From positions 61,285 through 125,284 of the forward strand of contig CAJAIK010000098.1 in assembly GCA_903939765.1 (NCBI GenBank): 64,000 nucleotides of DNA, in the 5' to 3' direction. Shown here piece after piece: positions 1 through 8,583 of the stretch (position 1 is the first letter of the stretch; each line of letters opens with the position of its first letter). The notes below the pieces were generated by a model. That model was not told the DNA's origin, ran no database searches, and saw nothing but the letters and a program-made list of their open reading frames with translations. The stretch is from an uncultured Chlorobiaceae bacterium. Its GTDB lineage: Bacteria; Bacteroidota; Chlorobiia; Chlorobiales; Chlorobiaceae. Both the position numbers and the translations under genes were made by a program.

Positions 1-320
1 GCTATTTTCAGGCAAAAGCTCTTGAAGAGAAGCTTGGCATCGAGGTGAGCAAACCTGATTCGCTGAAAAAGGGATACAACATCATCCGTATCAAGGCAAC
101 AACTCACGGCAAACCGCTCGAAAATGCCACGCTCTCTCTCTTCACAGGAAACCTGTCGAGCACCGGTTACGACTCCACCATAACCATGAGGGAATTCTCT
201 CCGGGAATCTATCAGGCAACCGCCGCCATTCCCTTCAAAGGGGTCTGGCTTGCAAAAGTTGACCTGCGGCAGCAACAGCAACTCATCACAACAAAAAAAT
301 GGTTTTTCGACGTAAAATGA
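1..320 (+). CDS. fixH: FixH-like cbb3 oxidase assembly protein (5' end outside window)
   Basis: The reading frame is open from the first complete codon (position 3) to TGA at 318-320, so the gene enters from the left and a GTG at 45 is not its real start. The visible part is about 105 residues, beginning YFQAKALEEKLGIEV, then a beta-rich domain (GYNIIRIKATTHGKPLENATLSL) of the FixH/YtkA type that ends in WFFDVK. FixH proteins are periplasmic domains anchored by one N-terminal helix, which would lie outside the window. They act with FixG, FixI and FixS in copper delivery to cbb3 oxidase. The stop overlaps the next gene as ATGA, and fixI and ccoS follow, which supports the call more strongly than this divergent sequence does alone. 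Confidence 0.75.
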   Translation, partial: YFQAKALEEKLGIEVSKPDSLKKGYNIIRIKATTHGKPLENATLSLFTGNLSSTGYDSTITMREFSPGIYQATAAIPFKGVWLAKVDLRQQQQLITTKKWFFDVK

Positions 321-742
321 AGGGGTACAGCTTTGCCCTGACAATCCTCGCATTGTTGCTCATCAACAGCAACATGCTCGCCGGAACGCTCATCGGCCAA
401 GAGAGGGAGTGTAACATCCACCAGGGGCCCTGCACCATCACGGAAGGCCGCCATAACGTCACCCTGAACATTGAGCCGAAACCGGTGAGCGCCATGAAAG
501 AGCTCACCTTCAGCCTTACGGTGACGCCATGCGACAAACTGCCCGGCACCCTGCTCCTTGACCTTTCCATGCCGGGCATGGAGATGGGCAAAAATCAGGT
601 CACCCTTGTCAGAAAAAGCGGCTGCATATACGAAGGAAAAGGAATCATTGTCCGGTGCATGAGCGGGCGGACGCTCTGGAGGGTGACGATTCTTTCCGAC
701 GAACTGAAAAATCCGGCCTTTACCTTTCATGTCAGGGAGTGA
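317..742 (+). CDS. secreted YtkA/FixH-like protein of the cbb3 assembly operon
   Basis: A protein of 141 residues starting at the ATG of an ATGA overlap with the preceding gene; an upstream in-frame start at 299 is less likely. It opens with a signal-peptide-like stretch (MKGYSFALTILALLLINS) followed by a short mature beta domain. The segment LDLSMPGMEMGKNQVTL, with paired methionines, recalls YtkA/CopC-type periplasmic proteins that bind copper through Met and His; metal binding here is inference. Four cysteines in the mature part (C53, C66, C109, C120 approximately) could form disulfides or bind metal. It is followed by fixI with a 14-base overlap, so it probably belongs to the oxidase copper-delivery set. 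No closer functional name can be given. Confidence 0.7.
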   Translation: MKGYSFALTILALLLINSNMLAGTLIGQERECNIHQGPCTITEGRHNVTLNIEPKPVSAMKELTFSLTVTPCDKLPGTLLLDLSMPGMEMGKNQVTLVRKSGCIYEGKGIIVRCMSGRTLWRVTILSDELKNPAFTFHVRE

Positions 743-3176
743 GCAATCATCTCCCGAGAGGGTGCGGTGCGACCATTGCAGCCAGGAGACGGGCAGGGCA
801 TCAGCCATTACTGCGCTCATCGACGGTGAAACAAAGTACTTCTGCTGCCACGGCTGTCTCGGAGTCTACGAGCTGGTTCACAGCAACTCGCTCGATGCCT
901 TCTACAACCAGCGGTGCGATTGGCAACCGGGAGCGCCGGTAACTGAGGTAAAGCTTCAGGCCTCAGCCTTTCGCGACACCGTAACCATTACCGGCAACGA
1001 GAGCCGAATTGATCTCATGCTCTCAGGCATCAGATGCGCCTCATGCATCTGGCTCATCGAAAAGTTTCTGATGAAGCACGAAGGCCTCCTTTCGGCAAGG
1101 GTCAATTATGCCACCCACAAGGCCACCATCACCTGGGAGTCCGAAAAAATCGCTCTCGATACCATCCTGAATGCCATCCAATCCATAGGCTACCTGCCCC
1201 ATCCCTCCCGTCACAACAGCAGCGCTGAACTCTTTGCGCATGAAAAACAGGAACTGCTCCTGCGCTTCGGCACCGCCGGTTTTTTTTCCATGCAACTCAT
1301 GCTCTTCACCGCCGCGCTCTATGCCGGTTTTTTCGAAGGGATGGAAGAGCGGTACCGGCTTGCCTTTCAGCTCATTTCATGGGCTCTGGCCACACCGGTA
1401 CTCTTCTACTCAGGCTACCCCTTTCTCTCCAGCGCTTTCCGCTCACTGAGACGGTTGACGCTCAACATGGATGTGCTCGTCGCCCTCGGCTCGCTCTCGG
1501 CCTATGGATACAGCATTGCCATGATTTTTTTTGGAGGAGAGGTGTTTTTCGACACCTCCGCCATGATTATTACCTTCATTTTGCTTGGCCGATTTCTCGA
1601 AGCGGGGTCGCGCCTCAAAGCGGGCAACGCCATGGCCGAACTGGCTGAACTTCAGCCGCACGAAGCGCTGCTGCTCTCCGAAAGCGGCGAAACAACCATG
1701 GTGGCAATTGCCGCCGTGAAGATCGGCGACCGGATAGAGATCATTCCGGGCGACAGAATCCCGCTTGACGGCACCGTTGTGGAGGGCGAAGCAGAAGTGA
1801 ACGAAGCGATGCTCACCGGAGAGTCAAACCCGATACTGAAAGAACCTGGCTGCAATGTTTTTGCCGGAAGCTTTTCGATGAACGGGCGGCTCAGCATCCG
1901 GGTTACCGGCAATGCTGGAAACACCCTTCTGGCGCGAATTATCAGCACGGTAGAGGAGGCGCAGGCACGCAAGGCCCCAATTCAGGGGGTGGCCGACAAA
2001 ACCGCAGGCTACTTCGTCCCTGCCACCATCATCCTCGCCCTCGCGACCTTTCTCTATTGGAAACTCACTGGGGGCGGCACCGTCACCGCCCTGATGAACG
2101 CTGTATCGGTGCTCGTCATCGCCTGCCCCTGTGCACTTGGTCTCGCCACCCCGCTCGCCATTCTGGTGGGCACAACGGCTGCCGGAAAAAGAGGCATTCT
2201 CATTAAAGGGGGAGATATTTTTGAGACCGTCTCAAAAACCACCACCGTTGTGCTCGACAAAACCGGCACCCTCACCACCGGCAAAACCTCTATAACCGAC
2301 ATCCACGACTACGACCTCACTCCGTCATTCATGCAGCATCTCGCCTCGCTTGAAGCCGCCTCGGAGCACCCCACCGGACGCGCCATTCTGGCCGCATGGA
2401 AGGGAGAACTCCTCAAAACCACGCAGTTCCGCGCAACACCGGGCAGAGGAGTTTCAGGAATAATCGAGGGAGAAATATGGCGGGCAGGGTCGAGAGTCTT
2501 CATGGCGGAGGAGCTGGTTGAGCTTCAGCCTTTCCATGAAAACTGCACCTCTGCGCTCGAAGCTGAAGGAAAAACCGTCGTAATGGTCGCCTGCGGTCAC
2601 AAACTTGCCGGTATCATCGGCCTGATTGACGACCTGCGTGAAGATGCACTTCCCCTGATAGCCGGGCTGCGCAAAAAAGGGCTTTCGCTGAAAATCCTCA
2701 CGGGCGACAACCAGGGAGTAGCCAACTACATCGCCGCCAAATGCGCCATCACCGACGTCGAGGCCGGGCTCGGGCCGCTCGAAAAAGCTGCGGTTATTCG
2801 CGCACTGAAAGCAAAGGGCGAGTGCGTCATGATGGTCGGCGACGGCATCAACGACGCACCAGCACTGACCGAAGCCGACACCGGCGTCACCCTCGGCCAC
2901 GCCTCCGGTATTGCCCTCGAGAGCGCCAGCGTCGCCATCCTCAACGACGACCTCCGGCTCATCAACACCCTGATGGAGAGCTCCACAAAATGTTTTTCCA
3001 TCATCCGGCAGAACCTTGTCTGGGCCTTTTCGTATAATCTCATAGCGCTGCCACTTGCCGTGTCGGGTGCTCTCCACCCCATCATCTCTGCACTGCTCAT
3101 GGTGACCAGTTCCCTGGTTGTGGTAAGCAACTCTCTGCGACTTCAGGGGCGCCATGAAAAACATCTGACAGAGTAA
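729..3176 (+). CDS. fixI: copper-translocating P1B-type ATPase FixI/CcoI
   Basis: An 815-residue heavy-metal P-type ATPase that moves copper across the inner membrane for cbb3 oxidase maturation. The order of domains is a cysteine-rich N-terminus (CDHC near residue 14, CCHGC near 40), a heavy-metal-associated domain with GIRCASC (C103, C106), membrane helices, the intramembrane CPC motif (C466-P-C468), the phosphorylation site DKTGTLT (D510) and the hinge GDGINDAPAL near 700. The extra N-terminal cysteine cluster and the tail typical of FixI/CopA2 separate it from ordinary CopA exporters. It sits between a FixH/YtkA-like gene and ccoS, as in fixGHIS operons. It begins inside the previous gene, which suggests translational coupling. 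Confidence 0.93.
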   Translation: MSGSEQSSPERVRCDHCSQETGRASAITALIDGETKYFCCHGCLGVYELVHSNSLDAFYNQRCDWQPGAPVTEVKLQASAFRDTVTITGNESRIDLMLSGIRCASCIWLIEKFLMKHEGLLSARVNYATHKATITWESEKIALDTILNAIQSIGYLPHPSRHNSSAELFAHEKQELLLRFGTAGFFSMQLMLFTAALYAGFFEGMEERYRLAFQLISWALATPVLFYSGYPFLSSAFRSLRRLTLNMDVLVALGSLSAYGYSIAMIFFGGEVFFDTSAMIITFILLGRFLEAGSRLKAGNAMAELAELQPHEALLLSESGETTMVAIAAVKIGDRIEIIPGDRIPLDGTVVEGEAEVNEAMLTGESNPILKEPGCNVFAGSFSMNGRLSIRVTGNAGNTLLARIISTVEEAQARKAPIQGVADKTAGYFVPATIILALATFLYWKLTGGGTVTALMNAVSVLVIACPCALGLATPLAILVGTTAAGKRGILIKGGDIFETVSKTTTVVLDKTGTLTTGKTSITDIHDYDLTPSFMQHLASLEAASEHPTGRAILAAWKGELLKTTQFRATPGRGVSGIIEGEIWRAGSRVFMAEELVELQPFHENCTSALEAEGKTVVMVACGHKLAGIIGLIDDLREDALPLIAGLRKKGLSLKILTGDNQGVANYIAAKCAITDVEAGLGPLEKAAVIRALKAKGECVMMVGDGINDAPALTEADTGVTLGHASGIALESASVAILNDDLRLINTLMESSTKCFSIIRQNLVWAFSYNLIALPLAVSGALHPIISALLMVTSSLVVVSNSLRLQGRHEKHLTE

Positions 3177-3181
3177 CCATT

Positions 3182-3373
3182 ATGTACACAACATTTTACC
3201 TTATCGGCATCGGCCTCTTTGTCGGCGTCGCCGCATGGTTTCTCTTTATCTGGGCCGTAAAAAGCGGCCAGTTCGACGACCCCGAAGCGCCGAAATACCG
3301 GATGCTTGACGATGACGACGAGCCAGCAAAGCCCGCTCAACCCCCGAGGAGCGCAAAGAAAAAAAGCCCATGA
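3182..3373 (+). CDS. ccoS: cbb3-type cytochrome oxidase assembly protein CcoS
   Basis: A 63-residue protein with one N-terminal membrane helix (FYLIGIGLFVGVAAWFLFIWA), then the family signature KSGQFDDPEAPKYRMLDDDD and a basic tail. CcoS/FixS proteins have exactly this layout and length and are needed for cofactor insertion into cbb3 oxidase. It begins five bases after the fixI stop and its own stop overlaps the next start as ATGA. The gene order fixH-fixI-ccoS is diagnostic. Confidence 0.93.
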   Translation: MYTTFYLIGIGLFVGVAAWFLFIWAVKSGQFDDPEAPKYRMLDDDDEPAKPAQPPRSAKKKSP

Positions 3374-4047
3374 CTGTCGCCCCCCTCATCGCCATGCTCC
3401 TCTCCGGACTTGCCGGAGGATTTGGCCACTGCATCAGCATGTGCGGCCCGGTGGTCGGCGCACTCTCGGTGGGTGAAACACGAAAAGGGATACTCCACAT
3501 CCTGCTCTACAACCTCGGACGAATCACCACCTACACCATCCTCGGCGCGATGGTCGGCCTCTCTGGCTCATTCCTTATCCTTACAGCCTCCATCGAACAA
3601 CTCCAGCGGGCCATCATGATCATCGCCGGCCTCTCCATCATCCTCATGGGCCTCTCCACAGCAGAGTGGCTGCCTCTGCCCCCTCAAAAAAAAGGATGCA
3701 ACCCCGGCAGCTCACTCATGCAAAAGATCATGGCCCTCTTCAAGGTTCCCCGCTCCATCGGCGCATACTACCCGATGGGCATCGTCCTCGGCTTTCTCCC
3801 CTGCGGCCTCACCTACACCGCTCTCCTCGCCGCCGCACGAGCCGCCATGGAGGCGCATCACCCCTTTACCGGAATGCTGCAAGGCGCCCTGATGATGCTG
3901 CTCTTCGGCATCGGTACCGCGCCAGCGCTGATTCTGGTGGGGAAGGTGGTAAACACCATCAGCAACAGAATGCGGAAGTGGTTTTACCGGGTCGCCAGCC
4001 TGATTATGATTGCAACCGGGGTCTGGTTTGTGGTGGCGGGGTGGTGA
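3370..4047 (+). CDS. TauE/SafE (DsbD/UreH-like) membrane protein, oxidase maturation locus
   Basis: A 225-residue polytopic membrane protein of the cytochrome-biogenesis/UreH transmembrane family, often named sulfite exporter TauE/SafE. About six helices are visible. The first carries GHCISMCGP and the middle of the protein carries GFLPCGLTYTALLAAARAA, paired cysteine/proline motifs characteristic of this family. Homologues beside fixI and ccoS are generally taken to help metal or redox handling during cbb3 oxidase assembly; the exact substrate is unknown. It is coupled to ccoS by an ATGA overlap and is the last gene of the operon. Sulfite export as a function is not supported by context. Confidence 0.8.
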   Translation: MTVAPLIAMLLSGLAGGFGHCISMCGPVVGALSVGETRKGILHILLYNLGRITTYTILGAMVGLSGSFLILTASIEQLQRAIMIIAGLSIILMGLSTAEWLPLPPQKKGCNPGSSLMQKIMALFKVPRSIGAYYPMGIVLGFLPCGLTYTALLAAARAAMEAHHPFTGMLQGALMMLLFGIGTAPALILVGKVVNTISNRMRKWFYRVASLIMIATGVWFVVAGW

Positions 4048-4268
4048 GGTTGTAAAGCAACTGTTTAAAGGACAGACAGTTTGATTGCGCCTGAGATTTA
4101 CGTATCATATACAACGCATCTCAATAAAATCTATGGATCATGTACATCAGCTTTATTACTGTTCGCAATATTAAATTGATTAATCAATCCAAACCATAAA
4201 GCTTCACTGATCTGATGACGTTTTATAGACCTTGCCTGCACAATATAAAGAGGTCATTGGTCATCTGA

Positions 4269-4465
4269 TATCAGCCTGTCGGACTTAAAACATCTTTACG
4301 AATTAATGACGTAAAAAACGGCTTATGCGCTTAATATTTCTTGAACAGCGAACTTGGCACTTTTGTATAACGCTCTAATAAATATTTTTACACTCTCATT
4401 ATACACGCTTTATACATTAACGCCAAATATTATTGCTTTTTTTGTTAACTCCGACAGGCTGCTAG
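4269..4465. repeat. inverted repeats bounding a ~195-bp segment (MITE-like)
   Basis: CAGCCTGTCGGA at 4272-4283 is repeated as its exact reverse complement TCCGACAGGCTG at 4450-4461. Extending outward and inward gives about 16 matches of 18. The 165 bases between are AT-rich and non-coding. The arrangement is like the termini of an insertion sequence remnant or miniature element, but no clear target duplication is seen, so this remains inference. Confidence 0.4.
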
Positions 4466-4473
4466 CCAATAAT

Positions 4474-4479
4474 TATAAA
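4474..4479 (+). promoter_or_regulatory. possible -10 box of the TIR-ATPase gene
   Basis: TATAAA lies 13 bases before the ATG at 4493. No ribosome binding site is seen in between, so a leaderless or near-leaderless transcript is possible. No convincing -35 was found. The call is weak. Confidence 0.25.
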
Positions 4480-4492
4480 AAAGTTATTGATC

Positions 4493-7400
4493 ATGCCAGA
4501 TATTTTCATCAGTTACTCACACATTGACAATCAACCCGTTTCTGGTGAGGAAAAGGGTTGGATTACGCATTTTGAAAAAAACCTTGGCATCGAAGTCAAG
4601 CGCCTGATGGGCCGAGCGGAAAATGACCGATTGTGGATAGATTTCCGTCTTAAAGGGTCTGATGAAGTAACTCCAGAAATTGAAAAACGATTGAGCGAAA
4701 CACACGCACTGATCATTCTGCTTTCAAACTCTTGGCTGGAATCAGAATGGTGTAAGCGTGAACTGACAATTTTCAGCCAAAATCTGAGGGATATTGATGG
4801 TCGTATTTATGTGGTAGCACTTGATGAAATAAGCAAAGAGGCGAAACCTTTGATTTTACATGATTTATGTACTTACCCGTTTTGGAGGGAAACGGATAAA
4901 AACAATAAATGTCCATTGGGTTATCCGGTTCCACAACTAAAAGATAGTGCGTATTACGATCGTTTGGTGGATTTAGCAACCGATCTGGCTGCCGCATTAA
5001 AGGATAGAGAACAAAAAGCATCAGTACAAGCCGCAAAAGCAACAATCTATGTTGCACCAGTCAATGATTCGCTCTACGAGCAACGCGCAAGACTGATCAG
5101 CCAACTGCAACAATTCGGCATTGATGTTTTACCTCGCAACAATGAAGGTATTGGCAATATGGATGACACCCTTGCTCAATGTTCGCATTTCGTGCAATTA
5201 CTGGATACCTTTTGGACAATGGGAATCCCTGTCGAGCAGTATAAAACTGCCGAAAAAACAGGCAAACCGATATTGCAATGGCGTGATCTTAAGGTGGATT
5301 ATACGGATATTCAGGTACGAAATGAGCAGAAAAGATTGCTGACCGGTAAAACAGTCATCGCTGCACCACTGTCTGAGTTTATCAGTTTTGTACGTGAAAC
5401 GGTACTACCAAAACTAAAATCCAAAAACGATGGAGCATTGAACCCGCAAAAAAATATGGAACAAATATTAATTGAAATGATTGAAACATATTTTAAGAAT
5501 TCGACTTATAAGCTTGATGGAAATGACATATTTATACATCCTCTAAACGACGAAGAAATATACAGAACAATAAAAGGCCCTAATGGCGTATCGAAGGTTG
5601 AGGATTATATTCATCAGAAAGGTTTAAATACAGTAATTAATGCAATTAGTCAAATCCGAAAAACAATAAAAAATCACCCAATGAATCCTAATAAAGATTA
5701 TGAGCCGTTAAAGTATTTTGTAAGCTCTGATCTTGTTATTATGCAGTTTAATAACTTTTTAAAAAATATTAAAAATAATGGCGAAAATAAAAAAATAATT
5801 TACATAGGAGATAAAGGATCTGGAAAAACTATAACTCAAAACTGTTGGTTGCATAAAAATAATAAAGAATTAGAGTCTAATAAAATTTTTTGGGTTCGTC
5901 GCGATGTTGCAAAACTTTATCGAATATGGTTTGATGATAGCAGTGGTGTGCATGATATAACTTATTTAAACGCATACTTGCAAGAGTGTGTAAATATTGA
6001 AACCTATCTTTTGATTCAACTACTTTATGTGTTTTGCAAAAACCTTGATGATTCCGATTTTTTTCGCAGAATATATAACGATCTAGAGGAAAAGAATATA
6101 AAATATGATTATAAAAACTCAAGGAAAGGGCAATCGACTATTGAAAAGGAAGTAACCGCAGGATTGATTGAAGTCCTCAAACAAATTCGACAAGAAGAAG
6201 GACACAAAGAGCCAACTCCTTATGACAGTTGCGCTATTAAGGTTATGAGCCGTTCGCAAAAAATCTCAAATACACATAAACAAGAATGGCATAATTGGTT
6301 GAGATTAGCAACAGCATTAAAAGAATTTATCTTATTGAACGGATATAAGATAATTAATATTGTTGATGGAATTGATAATATAGAATTGTTTGATGAAATT
6401 AATTTCATCTATTATTCAAAATTAATCGAGCAGGTGCATTATTTAATGGTAGGGAAATCTGAAACTAATGTTTATCTTTTTATGGTAATGCGTCCGGACA
6501 CTTATTCTGATGTCAGGAGAGTTTCACAAGCGTCTCATGAAGCACATGAGACCTTGTGTGACTATCAAAAAATACAGCATGAACCTGTTGATTTTAATAC
6601 GGTTACCTTACAAAGGAACATTTATTTAAAAAAGAGATTAATGTCTATACCCCGCGATGTGCAAGAAAAAGACGATTATCTAAAGCTGTTTTTAGTTGTT
6701 TTTGAAAAAACTTTTGGTCTTAAAGAAAATAGCACGGATCTTAATAGTTCATATAATAAAAACATACGACTATTTCTTCATGAAAAGCTTAGTCTTTCAT
6801 TTCAAATATATTATAGATGCTTACAAAAAGCCACTCCATCAACAATAGAACCCTATGAATATGCTTCTATATACAATCTAATGTCTCCAAGAAATAAAAT
6901 CTTAGCCGGGAGACTATATCTAAATTCATATCACGACGCAAATAATGAATATGAATTAGGCAGATATATGAATAATATATTTTATTTTGACAAAAAAAAA
7001 CTAGGCCACTACAAAAAAACTAAGACTAAATCAATATGGCCAGGCTTATACTCACTAAGAGTAATACAAACTTTAAAACATACTAATTTTAATAGTAAAG
7101 CCGATATCACTCAATATCTTCAAGATAATTTTGATTACCCAGAAACGCTTACAGCTTTTGCATTAAATAGGCTCTCAAGCTATGGATTAATTCGTTCTGT
7201 TTTTGACGAAGATGATAAATCTATATATTATGAACCAACAACTAAATGGGAGCATGTCGAGTCATTAATATTTTCAAAATATGATATTTTATATTACCTA
7301 GCATTAGACACACCATTACCAAGCACTTATATTAATAATGGATTTATCATCGCTCATTCAAATCTATTATCAGATAAAGATAAAATAAATTTAGCATATC

Positions 7401-7675
7401 ATACCAATTATATTTCAGCATCTTTTATTACAGTTTTTCATTTTATCAACTTTATATGCGAAATTGATAAAAATGAAAGGCAGCATATAAACGATGATTA
7501 TATAAATAAAAAATTTGTATTGCCTTTATATATAAATCGGCATAAAGAAATATATTCTCGAGGTCTTTCTTTATATAAATCAGCAAACAACGAAGAAAGG
7601 AATATTATAGACATTCATTTTAACAATGACTCTCTGGAGAAATATCCTTTAGACAAATACATGCAAATAAACTAA
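4493..7675 (+). CDS. TIR + TIR-like + P-loop ATPase protein, candidate anti-phage effector
   Basis: A protein of 1060 residues. Residues 1-165 form a TIR domain: DIFISYSH at the start, then LLSNSWLESEWCKREL with a candidate NADase glutamate at E90 in the WCxxE position. Residues about 183-310 resemble a second, degenerate TIR-like fold (TIYVAPVNDSLYEQR, QLLDTFWTMG). A P-loop ATPase follows: Walker A GDKGSGKT at 439-446, Walker B IINIVDGID ending at D625/D628, and a possible sensor MVMRPD. Residues about 845-905 look like a winged helix. This is the layout of STAND/NLR-like TIR proteins that deplete NAD on phage infection; that role is inferred. An upstream TTG at 4487 is possible, but ATG 4493 is preferred. 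It is a single gene with no partner, next to a type I restriction operon. GC falls sharply after about 5440. Confidence 0.85.
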   Translation: MPDIFISYSHIDNQPVSGEEKGWITHFEKNLGIEVKRLMGRAENDRLWIDFRLKGSDEVTPEIEKRLSETHALIILLSNSWLESEWCKRELTIFSQNLRDIDGRIYVVALDEISKEAKPLILHDLCTYPFWRETDKNNKCPLGYPVPQLKDSAYYDRLVDLATDLAAALKDREQKASVQAAKATIYVAPVNDSLYEQRARLISQLQQFGIDVLPRNNEGIGNMDDTLAQCSHFVQLLDTFWTMGIPVEQYKTAEKTGKPILQWRDLKVDYTDIQVRNEQKRLLTGKTVIAAPLSEFISFVRETVLPKLKSKNDGALNPQKNMEQILIEMIETYFKNSTYKLDGNDIFIHPLNDEEIYRTIKGPNGVSKVEDYIHQKGLNTVINAISQIRKTIKNHPMNPNKDYEPLKYFVSSDLVIMQFNNFLKNIKNNGENKKIIYIGDKGSGKTITQNCWLHKNNKELESNKIFWVRRDVAKLYRIWFDDSSGVHDITYLNAYLQECVNIETYLLIQLLYVFCKNLDDSDFFRRIYNDLEEKNIKYDYKNSRKGQSTIEKEVTAGLIEVLKQIRQEEGHKEPTPYDSCAIKVMSRSQKISNTHKQEWHNWLRLATALKEFILLNGYKIINIVDGIDNIELFDEINFIYYSKLIEQVHYLMVGKSETNVYLFMVMRPDTYSDVRRVSQASHEAHETLCDYQKIQHEPVDFNTVTLQRNIYLKKRLMSIPRDVQEKDDYLKLFLVVFEKTFGLKENSTDLNSSYNKNIRLFLHEKLSLSFQIYYRCLQKATPSTIEPYEYASIYNLMSPRNKILAGRLYLNSYHDANNEYELGRYMNNIFYFDKKKLGHYKKTKTKSIWPGLYSLRVIQTLKHTNFNSKADITQYLQDNFDYPETLTAFALNRLSSYGLIRSVFDEDDKSIYYEPTTKWEHVESLIFSKYDILYYLALDTPLPSTYINNGFIIAHSNLLSDKDKINLAYHTNYISASFITVFHFINFICEIDKNERQHINDDYINKKFVLPLYINRHKEIYSRGLSLYKSANNEERNIIDIHFNNDSLEKYPLDKYMQIN

Positions 7676-7739
7676 ATATTTTGAAATTTTGGTCGATATG
7701 GAACAGTTTATTCCTTGCCCCTGATCACAAAGAACCACA

Positions 7740-8015
7740 ATGACAGAGACAACGCATGGCATCAGCACTTCCCTCATTGAAGTGACAAATATTTCTCCTT
7801 ATGGCTTTTACCTCTTGATTGGGGCAGGAGTGCTGTTTTTACCCTACACTGAGTTTCCCTGGTTTAAAGAGGAGCCCGTTAGCAAAATATGTGACGTTGA
7901 ACTTCATCACTAAGAGCACTTGTATTGGCCATCATTGGATATTGATCTTTGCATTAAATCAATTCGTAACCCTGATGCTTTTCCGCTTGTCAGCCGTATG
8001 AAACCTTGGTGCTGA
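7740..8015 (+). pseudogene. DUF2442-type gene interrupted by one in-frame TAA
   Basis: From ATG 7740 the frame reads a DUF2442-like protein: VTNISPYGFYLL, FLPYTEFPWFKEEPV, then a stop TAA at 7911-7913 (codon 58), after which the same frame continues EHLYWPSLDIDLCIKSI and FPLVSRMKPW to TGA at 8013-8015. Both halves match the family in order and in the same frame, so a single nonsense change explains the break. DUF2442 proteins are small, DNA-binding-like, and often sit in addiction-like pairs with DUF4160; no partner gene is seen here. The preserved reading frame suggests recent inactivation, or a stop that is read through. Confidence 0.8.
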
Positions 8016-8127
8016 TGGCAACAGATATTTTATTTGTGGTAGCAGGATGATGAGGCCGTTTTGCAAGATTTAAAATTTGCATATTACATTGGACAGAGAG
8101 TCACGTAGTACCATTTCAACAAAGCCC

Positions 8128-8346
8128 ATGAAAACAGTTACCATAAAAATAGATGACAGCATTCATGAAAAATTCACATGGCTGCTTGAACACTTCTCGG
8201 GAAGTGGAATAACAATACTGGAACAAGCTGAGTATCTCATCGATAATGAATATCTTAGAAGTATTGAAGGTACGGTTCAGTCTCTCCAAGAAGCTCGCCA
8301 AGAGAAATCAGAATCTGGCGTTACTCTCGAAAAACTGGAGTGGTGA
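8128..8346 (+). CDS. small antitoxin-like protein (RelB/RHH type), orphan
   Basis: Taken from ATG 8128 the product is 72 residues: MKTVTIKIDDSIHEKFTWLL at the N-terminus, a short beta strand and helix as in RelB/ribbon-helix-helix antitoxins, and an acidic C-terminal helix ending VTLEKLEW, the usual toxin-wrapping part. An upstream in-frame start at 8077 would add residues without family character. No RelE-like gene follows directly; the next gene is a second antitoxin-like gene 48 bases on. It may be an orphan antitoxin or part of a decayed module. Function is inferred from general shape, not from a firm family match. Confidence 0.55.
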   Translation: MKTVTIKIDDSIHEKFTWLLEHFSGSGITILEQAEYLIDNEYLRSIEGTVQSLQEARQEKSESGVTLEKLEW

Positions 8347-8394
8347 GGTATCGCACACTGTTTAATAAATAAGAGGAACAGAGGAGATTACCTT

Positions 8395-8583
8395 ATGTCA
8401 ACAGTGATGAAAAAGGAAGAAGCGCATAAAATCATTGACCTGATGCCGCCGAAAGCTACTTGGGATGACCTGATGCATGAAATATACGTTCGCGAAGCAA
8501 TTGAACGCGGCTTGGCGGACAGCAATGCAGGCCGAACCAGGGACGTACAGGAGGTCCGCACGAAGTATGGCCTGCCAGAATGA
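8395..8583 (+). CDS. antitoxin-like protein, partner of truncated ParE-type toxin
   Basis: A protein of 62 residues (MSTVMKKEEAHKIIDLMPPK, then WDDLMHEIYVREAIERGLAD and VQEVRTKYGLPE). The pattern 'one helix, VREAIERGLADSxAGR, xxEVRxKYGL' is common in small antitoxins encoded just before RelE/ParE toxins. A good ribosome binding site (GAGGAG) lies about 10 bases before the ATG. Its stop overlaps as ATGA the start of a 25-codon reading frame that looks like the N-terminus of a ParE toxin, which supports the assignment. With the toxin broken, this gene may persist as a free antitoxin or simply be decaying. Confidence 0.6.
   Translation: MSTVMKKEEAHKIIDLMPPKATWDDLMHEIYVREAIERGLADSNAGRTRDVQEVRTKYGLPE

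Larger units (their letters stand above)
4048..4492. other. 445-bp AT-rich intergenic region
   Basis: No gene is visible on either strand. It separates the oxidase assembly operon from the TIR-ATPase gene and marks a clear drop in GC. It contains an imperfect pair of inverted repeats (about 4269-4286 and 4448-4465) and, just before the next gene, an AT-rich box TATAAA at 4474-4479. Confidence 0.6.

Noticed and set aside
212..820. 202-codon frame on the minus strand
   Set aside because: It lies antisense to the FixH/YtkA-like genes, which have clear family sequence and coupled starts.
7819..8001. 60-codon frame starting MGQECCFYPT
   Set aside because: It is in another frame of the interrupted DUF2442 gene, whose own frame carries the family residues.
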